From assembly GCA_019828565.1 (NCBI GenBank), contig JAHDYR010000024.1:62001-126000 (forward strand): a stretch of DNA of 64,000 nt. Reading direction: 5' to 3'. Each line of letters opens with the position of its first letter. Position 1 is the first letter of the stretch. A program made the translations under genes and the position numbers. Origin of the DNA: Carpediemonas membranifera (taxonomy: Eukaryota; Fornicata). The notes beneath the pieces are model-generated. The model was not told where the DNA came from. It saw nothing but the letters and a program-made list of their open reading frames with translations, and searched no databases. Below are positions 1-9,036 of the stretch, one piece after another.

Positions 1-1897
1 GCCGCAGCACCTCTCAACCGGCTGCTTAAGGGCTCTCCGGGGAAGTCGTCCCCCGTGGCCTGGGGCGCCGAGCAGGACGCCGCTTTCGCTAAGATGAAAG
101 ACCTGGTCACCGAACACACGGCACTCGCCCTCCCAGACTTAGACAAGCCCTGGACCTTGGAGACCGATGCCTCCTCAGTAGCGATCGGCGGGGTCCTCTG
201 GCAGGGCGAAGGAGTTGAGAAGGTTCCCCTCGCCTTTTATTCCAAGACCTTGGACGAGACTCAGCAAAGGTGGTCGACCGTCGAACAGGAGCTTTACGCG
301 ATCATCCACTGTGTAACTCGACCGGAGTTCTCAGCCCTCCTTAAGATTAAGCCGTTCTCTCTCAGAACCGATCATCGGAACCTTATTTGGCTCCTGAGAA
401 AGACGGACGAGGAGGGCACGAAAAAGCTTACTCGCTGGCGCCTGACAATGACCGAATACCCCTACTCCATCGCCCACATCAAGGGCGTCCACAATGTCGT
501 CGCCGACTCGCTGTCCCGTCCTAGCAGCGTCCCAGAGGACCGAGACGACCTCAAGGCCGCTATCGAACAGGTCTCCAGTTCTCACCGTCACCTCATCAAC
601 CAGGCCCACGCCGGTGCACAGGGCCACGTCAGCGTCGCTCAGACGATGGAAAGTCTCCGCAACGCCGGGCAGTCTTGGCCCGACATGAAATCGGACGTCC
701 GGGGAGACCCTCAGAAGTTGCGCCGTCTGCCAGAAGGTTAGACCCCCTGCCCGCGAGAAGACGAAGTGGCACTCCACGCAGCGACTCAAGCCCTTCGAGA
801 CGGTCCAGCTTGACACAATAGGCCCCCTTCCGGAAGAGGCCGGCATGTCCTACATCATCACGATCGTGGATGTCTTCTCCAAGTTCACGATCCTCCGTCC
901 GGTCGCTACTACAAAGGCCGAAGAGGCTGCAGCAGCGATGCTGGATGTGTGGTCCACGTTCGGAGTCCCAAAGGAGATTCAAACCGACCAGGGCACTCAA
1001 TTCCGTAACGCCCTCATTGCCGAGTGTAACGCCATCATCAGTCTTCAGCACAGGTTCTCAACCCCTTACCATCCGGCCAGCAACGGAGTCGTTGAACGAC
1101 TCAACGGCACGATCATGTCTCGCATGAGAGCGCTCCTCCTAGACGCAGAGGACGGCAACTGGCCCGCCTATTTACCGCTCGCTCAACACGTCATCAACTC
1201 TACCCGCCACGCCACCACCGGTCGCTCCCCTTTCGAACTGCTGTTCGGCAAAGAATCGACGCTACGGGTCGCCCCGATCGCTCTGGCAAACGCCACGAAG
1301 AGCTGCACCCCTGGGAGCGTTGATGAAGGTGAGATTGTCCGCTTCCAGGAGGACGTAGCCGCTCTACAAGCCCTCGCCCGCGTCAAGATTCGCGCGTACG
1401 AGGCGCGCAAGGCCAAGGCCACAGCAGACACTCATGCGTGGGAGAGAGAACAATACGTTCTCCTGCGCTACCCGGGCAAGCCCCCGGCTAAGATCTACAC
1501 CCCCCTGCGCGGACCCTTCCGCATGGAGGGGAAGGGCGAACACCCGAACACCTACCGCGTCCGTGACCTCGTCACAAGATGCGTCAGCACGGTCCACGCC
1601 GACAGACTGGTCCGATTCGAGACCGATTCTTCCGACACCGAGCTCGAGCGGATCGCCGCTTTCGAGCAAGGCGAACAGCCCGTCAAGGAGATCGTCGGTC
1701 ACAAGAAGAAGAAGAACGGCTCATTGGAGCTCCTCATCCGTTGGGAAGGCCTCACACCCGACGAAGACTCCTATGTACCCTATAACCGGTACTATGACCA
1801 GCTAGCGGCTCTCGATGATTACCTCGTCGCTCATCCAGAGCATGAAGCCGCGTTCGCCGCCGCCAAGAAGAAGTTCCGCAGTTCCGGGCGCCGTTAA
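1..1897 (+). pseudogene. Ty3/gypsy pol 3' part (E7): RNase H, integrase, chromodomain
   Basis: The 3' part of a chromoviral Ty3/gypsy polyprotein, cut at its 5' side by the window edge. Frame 1 (1-741) holds RNase H: LETDASSVAIGG, then VEQELYAI, then LRTDHRNL, then VVADSLSR. It runs into the integrase zinc-binding histidines (HAGAQGH). Coding then moves to another frame, where CAVCQKV completes the HHCC finger (about 719). The integrase core shows VQLDTIGPLP, IQTDQGTQF and NGVVERLN, the three DDE acids. A C-terminal chromodomain (RWEGLTPDEDSY) ends at 1897. The frame change falls in a CGGGGA run near 697-705, so it may be a real disabling indel or a homopolymer base error. Identification of the domains is secure; whether the copy is functional is not known. 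Confidence 0.9.
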
Positions 1898-1908
1898 TGC
1901 GTCCGCAT

Positions 1909-1962
1909 GGGGGGAAGTGTGACCCTAAACTGCGGGAGTTGGTTGCATAAAACTCATTCGTG
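1909..1962 (+). repeat. Polypurine tract and truncated 3' LTR of E7
   Basis: A polypurine tract (GGGGGGAAG, 1909-1917) follows the pol stop. It is directly followed by TGTGACCC at 1918, which looks like the start of a 3' LTR. About 45 bp later the sequence becomes DIRS-like reverse transcriptase, so the LTR is truncated. The exact junction (1955-1966) is inferred from where the RT reading frame becomes recognisable. Confidence 0.55.
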
Positions 1963-1965
1963 ACA

Positions 1966-3644
1966 CGGCACACCATCCCGAAGTCCCTCGCCGAGACGAG
2001 ACTGATTCACGACCTCAGGTCGCTGAATGCTGTTTCCTCCGAGAACAGGACGTTCAGATTGCACGGGATCAAGAGGGCGCTCGCGACGATTCGCCCGGGC
2101 GACTGGCTCACCAGATTAGACTTAACCAAGGGTTATTATCAGGTTGGGGTCCGCCCCGCCGACAGGACTCTCCTAGGCTTCATTGTGGACGGCAGGCCGT
2201 ATGCGTTTCGAGTCCTCCCATTCGGCTGGAAAGCTGCGCCATTTCACTTCCAACGGATAATGCTAGAAGCGGGCGCAGTCGTGGCCAGGAAGTTTCCGGG
2301 GGTGAACATAACCATTTATCTGGACGACTGGCTCTTTTCGGGCCGCAAAGAGATCCTGACGGAGGCAATGCCGAAGATCATCCGCCTCTTGACGGATATG
2401 GGCCTGGTAATCAACAGACAGAAGTCCCAGCTCATTCCTACGCAGTCCACGACGTTCCTTGGCTTCGTGATCGATTCACTCCGCGAGGGGCTGAAGCTAG
2501 ACGAGAGCAAGCGTCTGAAGTACCTATCGAGGGTGATAGAAGCCCTGGCATCCGGGCTAACGGAGCACTCGGCTGCCAGGCTCCTGGGGAACCTCAGCTT
2601 CGCGTCGTTGATCTGGCCAGACGGCGTGGCCCAGCTGAGGCCGCTTCAACGCGCTGCCCAGTCACTCAAGCACAAGTACCGAACTCGGATCCACGGCGAT
2701 GCTCGGGACGCACTGATAGCGTGGAAGACCCGCTTGGAAAGACCTTCTCCTACGAGATCAACCAGGGAGCTGCTCCATCTCTGGGGTATGTCGCAACAGC
2801 TCGAGGTGACAGTCATGACAGATGCCTCGCTGAGCGGTTTAGGGGGCATAATTCGAGTTCCGGGCCAATCACCGATCCATTTTGCAGAGCCAGCGCCCCA
2901 AGGCGAGCACATAACGCTGTTAGAGTTCAGGGCCATCAACGCAGCCCTGGAGCGCGTAATGCAGAACCACCAAGCAGGCTCCTTCGAGTTGACGGTCTAC
3001 TGCGACAGCAGGGAGCTGCGGTAGCTTGGCTGAACCGCCAAGGATCCACCAAAGCGCCGCCAGTCGTGGACGAGATCCTCAGAGAGTTACTACCGAGGCT
3101 CTCCGAGCGGCTTATTTCGGTCAGAGCGGTGCACTCGGTAGGACATCTGAACGTCCTCGCCGACTCCCTGTCCAGGAACGATCGGGAGCTCACATCGGTG
3201 GAGAGGATCATCGGCCGCACCATAGAGGCCTGGGGGCCGCTGGAGAAGGATGCCTGGCCCCTAGAGCTCTTCGGGGCCAAGGCCCTGATGACCCCGGCAG
3301 AGATGCTGGACCGAACATGGTCGGACGGACGGTGGTTCGCAGCGATACCCTTTGGCATGCTGACACATGTCTACGCCAAGGTCTCTCGCCTAGTGAGCAA
3401 GACTCCGCTGACCGACCCGAGGAAGTGCAGGTTAGCGATCATACTTCTCGTCTCCGATGCAAGATCACCAACGGCGATGTCTCTGCGTCATCTAACGCAA
3501 CATCGCCTTTACTTCAGGATTCACAGCAACAACGGCGTGGACTTTTCCGAAATAACGCCTCTTCAAGCCGACAAGACATTCCGACTTGTCGCGCTATTCA
3601 TTCCCCTGCAATCTTTGAAAGAGCGCTCAGAAGTCCAATGCTAG
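1966..3644 (+). pseudogene. DIRS-like D1 reverse transcriptase/RNase H
   Basis: Reverse transcriptase and RNase H of a DIRS-like (tyrosine-recombinase) retrotransposon. RT motifs in order: LIHDLRSLNAV, TRLDLTKGYYQ, RVLPFGWKAAP and the catalytic ITIYLDDWLF. RNase H follows (VMTDASLSGLGG, LLEFRAINAAL, VYCDS). Coding then changes frame near 3009-3013, in a GGG run, to AVAWLNRQGSTKAP and LNVLADSLSR, and continues to a stop at 3642-3644. The N-terminal part of RT is missing because the element abuts E7. The copy therefore carries a 5' truncation and one frameshift. Homopolymer error cannot be excluded. Confidence 0.85.
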
Positions 3645-4450
3645 AGCAGTACTCAATAGCCTATCGGCGCCAGATTGCTGGATCACTTGCGCAATTTGCT
3701 TCATTCCGAGAGCAACATCCGCTCGCTGATCCTATCGACCTTCTCCGCCTATGGGCTGTATCACAAGCTTCATTAGTGACTGGAGATACAATCAAGAAGA
3801 AGTTTCGAGCCATTGAGATGTTCTTCGAGAGGATCGACACATCCTGGTCGCTCCCGGTGGATGGCCGCTCGGTGGTCTTCGGCGTCGCAAGAGAGGCTCT
3901 TGGTAAGAGGCTCGGGCCAGCAGTCCCTATTAGGGCGCAGATGCTTCTAGATCGCCTCGACAGACACCGGGCTAACATCACCACAGTCGGCTCATGGCGG
4001 GAGGCCTTCACGTTCGCAGTGACCGTCTATGCTTCCACGTCGAGGCCGGGCGAGGTCGCATCCCTCACCATGGGTGACATATCCCCCGACTCAGTCGCAA
4101 GAGGTCTCCGCATTCGCATCAGAGGCACTAAGACGAGGCGAGAGAGAGTCGATAAGCTAATACACCGGATCGACGGGCCCCTGGACCCTGCTGCATGGCT
4201 CTCAGAGCAGGTGGTCTTCCGCATGGACGAGGGCGCTTCGGAGAACGACTCCCTCTGGTCTCTACCCTATCAAGAGATCGTGGTGCTGCTCGAGTTGATC
4301 TTGTCGAAGCACATGCGACCGCACGGCCTCAGAAGGGGCAGCGCAGCCGACATGGTGCTGGCTGGCATCCCGGAAGAGGTAGTCGCGGCAAAGGGTACAT
4401 GGGCGAACACTTCCTCAATGATCCGCTACATTGAGGATGCCTCCGGCTAG
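3638..4450 (+). CDS. DIRS-like D1 tyrosine recombinase
   Basis: Tyrosine recombinase that would integrate the circular cDNA of a DIRS-like element, replacing a DDE integrase. The start ATG at 3638 overlaps the RT stop as ATGCTAG, which suggests coupled translation by reinitiation. Visible active-site boxes: arginine in STSRPGEVASL, the KTRRERV segment, HGLRRG (HxxR), the tryptophan in GTWANTSS, and the nucleophile tyrosine in MIRYIE. The frame is open for 270 codons and all catalytic residues are present, so this part could encode an active enzyme although the RT ahead of it is broken. Confidence 0.85.
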   Translation: MLEQYSIAYRRQIAGSLAQFASFREQHPLADPIDLLRLWAVSQASLVTGDTIKKKFRAIEMFFERIDTSWSLPVDGRSVVFGVAREALGKRLGPAVPIRAQMLLDRLDRHRANITTVGSWREAFTFAVTVYASTSRPGEVASLTMGDISPDSVARGLRIRIRGTKTRRERVDKLIHRIDGPLDPAAWLSEQVVFRMDEGASENDSLWSLPYQEIVVLLELILSKHMRPHGLRRGSAADMVLAGIPEEVVAAKGTWANTSSMIRYIEDASG

Positions 4451-5722
4451 ACTACGAGACATCGGCGAGGCCGATAAAGGTGGCAGCGAGCAGCCACCTT
4501 GGGGGTTGGCACCCCGGGCCCACTGCTGTTGAGGAGCAACTGGCTGGGTCCCGCCGACCTCCTATCACTGAGGACCCTTGAGGGGTTAGTGATAAACGGA
4601 TGATGATGCTAGAGTTGCTGTGGGTCTTTGGGGGACTGGCATATTCATTGGCGACTGGTGCCCTATGGGATATAGACGTAGTCTACCGGACCGTCTGCCC
4701 AGTCAGACTGGTAGGTGAGCGGAGCGCCACGCCCACGCTTCGGCTGAGCGGTCGAGGTTAATCTGATCGAATTGATTCCGATCAAATCGTCGCAGTTCAG
4801 GAAAGAGAGCAAAGAATGGCAAGCATGAACCGCGACGCAGCCGGTGGGCTGCTATCCTCCCGAACGGGAGTGACTCCATACTGTTAAAAACGGGGTTTCG
4901 ATGCCTGAGGAAGTCGTGAGGAAGTGAAAATGGCGATATCCGAAACTAGAACCCCTGAAGCCGATTTAAATACTACAGCAGGTGCTTTATAGATGAATAA
5001 CGCATATCTTACATCTTTGTCGAGCATTACTTTGCTCATCGGCGAGTAAATAGGGAAACGCATTTTATGTAGTTGGTGAAAAGTGGTCGTAATGACAAGC
5101 TGGTCTGTAAGCAAGCTCAGTACTACTGTTTATACATCCTCTCTCGGTTTCAGCTCTCAGCGATGTCTCAGTCGCTGGGTTCTTTTGATTGAATCACTCG
5201 ATCTCGGGATTGGTGAAGTGCCCCAACTAACCAACCATACTGGGGTGCTATATGACCTTTATACAGCACCCGGATATGCTCGGCTAGATGGGGCACTTCA
5301 TCAATCTTGAGATATAAAAAATGTGGTACCATATCTCGTCGATGACAACATTGCAGAACATTTCGTCAACAGTAGATGTGTATCATAGCCTATAAGGGCT
5401 AATGGTATGCTTCATCATTATCGACGCCGTCGAAGGTGCCCAAAGACGTTGTGAAAGGGGGAGTGTTGGGAAGCTGCAGCAACACACACAAGCAGGCTGC
5501 GGCACGGCCCAGATGGGGAGTGGTATAACTCCAGGGCCATATTGGAGCTCCACTGGCTACTGTAACAGGAGGATGAAACAGTGAAGGAGGGTCTATTATG
5601 CGGGGAAAAGGCCCTCATGAACCTCAGAACAGGCCCAGATCCCTAGGAAGGCCCTGGGTGAAGACAAGGCACAGGGCGGAGCACTCCTGGAACCGGCGGG
5701 AGGTGTTCCCCCCCCCCACATA

Positions 5723-5935
5723 TTCCGGTAGCGCCCGGCGGCACACCCAACTCAACCCACGCCGCAAGGGAGCATTTTGATACCTGCGCCACACTTGAAA
5801 CAACTCCCCCATCACCAAGAGGGGACAGGCCCAACCCACAGGGCGGACTGGAATGGTGGCCCGAGCACCGACCCCAAGCGCAGCGGATCTGGAACCAATG
5901 AGGACAACACCACCTTTTCCGGTAGCGCCAGGCGG
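5723..5935 (+). repeat. Pair of 19-bp motifs in GC-rich block
   Basis: TTCCGGTAGCGCC(C/A)GGCGG occurs at 5723-5741 and 5917-5935 with one mismatch. Both lie in a GC-rich, hairpin-prone region with no open frame I trust. Function unknown. Confidence 0.6.
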
Positions 5936-6803
5936 AGGGAAGGCTGCAAAGGACCACTAAGGGACAATCGCATACAACAAGCACGAAATAGGGAAGGCCT
6001 GGCAAAACAGCTGGGCCTGTAGGGCGCAAGCGACCGGACAAGCGGTCCGGCGCACCCCTCCGGCGCGCAAGGGGGTACCCCCTCCCCACACAGTGGGGGC
6101 GCACCAGGAGGATGACGCATGGCAGACTGGCGGAGGCACTGGATGACGCAAGAAGCTACCCACTCCGTCGGTTACCTGCCAGGAAGGCAGGGCCATCCTG
6201 ATGTGGCCCGGCGCCTAGCCAGGAACACTGGAAGACGTGGCAACCGCCCCTGGGAGCTCCCCCCGATAATGGGAACCTGGAGTGAAATCGGACAGCGCTA
6301 GATGAGCCCGAACGGAGCCTGCAAGTCCGTGGAAGTCTACCTACGCGGCGTCGGTGGGTTCCTAACCCGGCCCAGCTGGTACGGCGAACTCTAGACCCGA
6401 CCCCGCCCTGGCGGGTGCCTGAAACATGGCGAGCGGGTCGAGGAAACTCCAGGACCTCCCTAGGGGACCCGGGGGAGAGGGGAAACGTACGGAAGGTCCC
6501 TGACAGCAGCGTGCAGGGCAAGGCTTTGTAGGTGCCAGGCAGACCTGGGACTCAAAGGGCCCCCAAGAGTAAGACCTGGGTTAGCCTAACTTTGGGGGTA
6601 TAAATTTGGCCATGTATAGGATCCCTCTAGCGTACCAGCTAGGCCTTGACGGCCGTTGTTCACGCCCTCTTAGGAAGTGTTAGGTGTGCTCTGTAGAGGT
6701 ACCAACACGCTCAGGCGTTCCTCGAAGGGGTGACACAAACTGTGACATTCAGCTTACACAGCAGGACGAGTAGCAGGACACACTAAATTCTTTCTTTCTT
6801 TCT

Positions 6804-7120
6804 TTCGACTGTAGTCGACTAACAGTCGGCGTACCGTCGTAGACGTAGACACAGTGCGCCTTGGGGCGCGGTCCATAAGGGTCCGAGTGGGGTGCCGATC
6901 ACCCGGACCCAAACCCAAAAAGATTCGGGAGAATCTTCTAGATTCGGGGAAAATATTCGGCTGGTGACCTGGGACGTTTAAGCCAATTTAACCAAGGGGG
7001 AAAAACCTCCCCTGTTCGGCACATCCCTGGAAATGGCTGACGACGAGCAAGACGCTCAGCCTGATCTTGGAGTATAAATTTGATTAGATCAAATTGGAGA
7101 CTTCGACTGTAGTCGACTAA
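6804..7120 (+). repeat. 19-bp direct repeat upstream of D2 gag
   Basis: The same 19-bp sequence, TTCGACTGTAGTCGACTAA, stands at 6804-6822 and 7102-7120. Each copy is centred on the palindrome AGTCGACT and is followed by a near-palindromic arm (AACAGTC or AATAGTC). The location just ahead of D2 gag suggests a terminal or regulatory repeat of the element. That role is inference. Confidence 0.6.
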
Positions 7121-7269
7121 TAGTCTGGTACTACGGAGTCAAGATTGCGGGTATCCGTGGCCCGGTGCAGCCACGCGCGCAACCCCGCTCAGGAAGCCAC
7201 CGTGAGGCTTCTGGGCGTCGGCGGTGGTCCTGGGATGATTTTCGTCTCCGGGGAAATTCGGCCCAGTTT

Positions 7270-7881
7270 ATGGGTTTGATGAGTTCATTTCAGAACTCCT
7301 CGAAGAAGCCGATGCCGCAGCAAAATATGCTAGAAGAAGCCTTTAACCTCCTCAAGAGCCTCAAGGACGAATTAGAGAAGACAAAATCCGAGAACAAGGT
7401 TCTTCTGGCCGCGATGAAGGATGTGAAAGACGAAGTTTCCATGAAAGACGATGATTCTTCTGATTTCAGATCAGAATTGCTGAAGAAGGAATATAGGGCT
7501 TGGAGAGTGTTCTTCGTGGATTACAAGGCCGATATCCTTAAATTTCCCGCCGATCTTGATTCAAATGACCTCACAAAGATGGTCCGTTTTCGGGTAGAAA
7601 ACAGACTAGAGTACCTTCGTGTCCTTAATAAATACGGAGATGAAGCTGCTGCAAGCTTTAAGCTTGCTACCGCGGACCAACAGCTGAGCAAGACGGAGCT
7701 ACGAAAGATGGCCAATAAGGCGGTCAAAGACACTCCCACTCCAATCAAGCGCCTGGGTACACACCATAAATACATCAGCAAGGGCCACAGGGTGAGGTGT
7801 GGTCATTGCGGCAAGCCAGGTCATGATGCAGAGAACTGCTGGCTCCTTCACCCCGAGAAGGCCTCTAGAGGTAAACGGTAA
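7270..7881 (+). CDS. DIRS-like D2 gag with CCHC zinc knuckle
   Basis: Gag-like protein expected to package element RNA. From the ATG at 7270 it is about 203 residues. It has a charged, probably coiled-coil segment (LLKSLKDELEKTKSENK), a helical middle, and one retroviral-type zinc knuckle (CGHCGKPGHDAENC) near the C terminus, ending in basic residues. The frame is open further upstream only with non-ATG starts, so 7270 is the safest start. It lies ahead of the D2 RT in the same orientation, which is why I assign it to D2. Confidence 0.75.
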   Translation: MGLMSSFQNSSKKPMPQQNMLEEAFNLLKSLKDELEKTKSENKVLLAAMKDVKDEVSMKDDDSSDFRSELLKKEYRAWRVFFVDYKADILKFPADLDSNDLTKMVRFRVENRLEYLRVLNKYGDEAAASFKLATADQQLSKTELRKMANKAVKDTPTPIKRLGTHHKYISKGHRVRCGHCGKPGHDAENCWLLHPEKASRGKR

Positions 7882-7915
7882 GAAGGTCATCCTGGGCTAG
7901 AGAGAGGCAGTTCAT

Positions 7916-8194
7916 ATGTTGGCGTCATTTCGCCTTCCATTTCAAGCTAACACAGCCGCAGTTTATGACGATCGGTGGTTGATGCTATCTCAGATCAGCT
8001 GGAGGTTCCAGTTGGAGAAGGCGTTGACGTATAACGACAAACCCGTGGTGGGTTCAATCACGAAGGCCTGGGAGGTATGGGAGAGGACATCCCCATCCCA
8101 GGAGGTCATGGCAGCAGTGAAAGATGTCCGAATCGAGGCCTTGAGGCCTCCAACGGAACACAGCATGCACAAAACCAAGGCCGCTCAGCAGTAG
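7916..8194 (+). CDS. Small ORF of unknown function in D2
   Basis: A 92-codon ORF starting 35 bp after gag. I do not recognise a domain. The middle reads like a folded helical protein (SQISWRFQLEKAL, SITKAWEVWERT). An overlapping frame (about 8190-8364) contains DYVRGWIKGQ and VNWYSAP, which resemble the extreme N terminus of DIRS RT proteins. The small ORF and that segment may therefore be pieces of the region joining gag and RT, interrupted before the assembly gap. Confidence 0.4.
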   Translation: MLASFRLPFQANTAAVYDDRWLMLSQISWRFQLEKALTYNDKPVVGSITKAWEVWERTSPSQEVMAAVKDVRIEALRPPTEHSMHKTKAAQQ

Positions 8195-8364
8195 ACGCTC
8201 TGTGGATGATACACGGGGCCAGACTCTCATACGTCAGTCATCCATCGAATTCAGCTAAGTCGAAAGACTATGTTCGGGGATGGATAAAAGGCCAACGGCC
8301 TGTCCCAGTAAACTGGTACAGCGCCCCCATCAGCTCAGAAGGAGCGGCCTCAACCAATCCATAA

Positions 8365-9036
8365 AACTCAAAAGGTCACATTCGCGGATAGGTCTTCTTG
8401 TCAAGATTTGGTATGGCTCTGCTCTTTATCTTTNNNNNNNNNNNNNNNNNNNNNNNNNNNNNNNNNNNNNNNNNNNNNNNNNNNNNNNNNNNNNNNNNNN
8501 NNNNNNNNNNNNNNNNNNNNNNNNNNNNNNNNNTTTGTACAGGCATACGACGAAAAACTTATCGCTTGGATCACCTCTTGCATTGACGCCTAGGTTCGTA
8601 ACACTTTCGGTTACACAGATGTGCCGCCTCCCCTCAGGCCCTGTCTCCTCCCTTGTTGATCAGTAGACCGGGTTCGCTGTGAGCCTTCTGGCGGCGACGT
8701 CAACCCTAAGACCACCCCTTGTTCTAACACAGCTGTCTCACCCGGAAGCCCCTCATATGCACCTGTCTGCGCCGCGTGAGCATTGGCTCGCGTTCCTTCT
8801 TTTTTCCCCACGGGGTTTTTTCGGTCCTCCGTGCGAGGACACGCTTCCAAGGAGACTGCTGCTGCTAGTCGTCGATGGGCGAGCGCAATTGTTCTGAAAA
8901 CCGGAGACCACTCATTCGGGGGCCTGATCAGCCCGCCTGTTCGTCCCGGGTTGCGGCCGGTGTACGTGGCCCATCCTCATGAGGATGGAGGCCTGGCACC
9001 GTTTCTAAATCAATAAACTCAAACTCAAACTCAAAC
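8365..9036 (+). mobile_element. Probable insertion in D2 with AATAAA and ACTCAA-repeat tail
   Basis: DIRS-like coding stops around 8364 and resumes at 9037. Between them lie non-coding sequence, a 100-bp run of N (8434-8533), an AATAAA at 9012-9017, and a tail of repeated ACTCAA units (9015-9036) that abuts the RT. A short tandem-repeat 3' tail is typical of some non-LTR retrotransposons and SINEs. No protein domain is visible and no exact target duplication can be shown, so the class is a guess. Confidence 0.4.
8434..8533. other. Assembly gap, 100 N
   Basis: A run of exactly 100 unknown bases, the usual placeholder for a scaffold gap of unknown size. Open frames spanning it are artefacts. 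Confidence 0.99.

Larger units (their letters stand above)
4451..7164. other. Long non-coding stretch between D1 and D2
   Basis: I see no convincing gene in these 2.7 kb. Small hairpins follow the D1 recombinase, for example AAGGTGG/CCACCTT around 4478-4501 and TATCACT/AGTGATA in 4562-4595. A GC-rich block (about 5450-6600) carries two near-identical 19-bp motifs. A TTTC microsatellite lies at 6790-6805, and a 19-bp sequence is repeated at 6804-6822 and 7102-7120. Part of this may be the 3' end of D1 and the 5' leader of D2, but I cannot place the borders. Confidence 0.4.

Noticed and set aside
4738-4754. 17-bp match CTTCGGCTGAGCGGTCG also at 20645-20661
   Set aside because: A single 17-bp match in 64 kb is borderline for chance, and the two contexts share nothing else.
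5450-6600. Ribosomal RNA
   Set aside because: GC-rich and structured, but none of the universally conserved rRNA segments I know are present.
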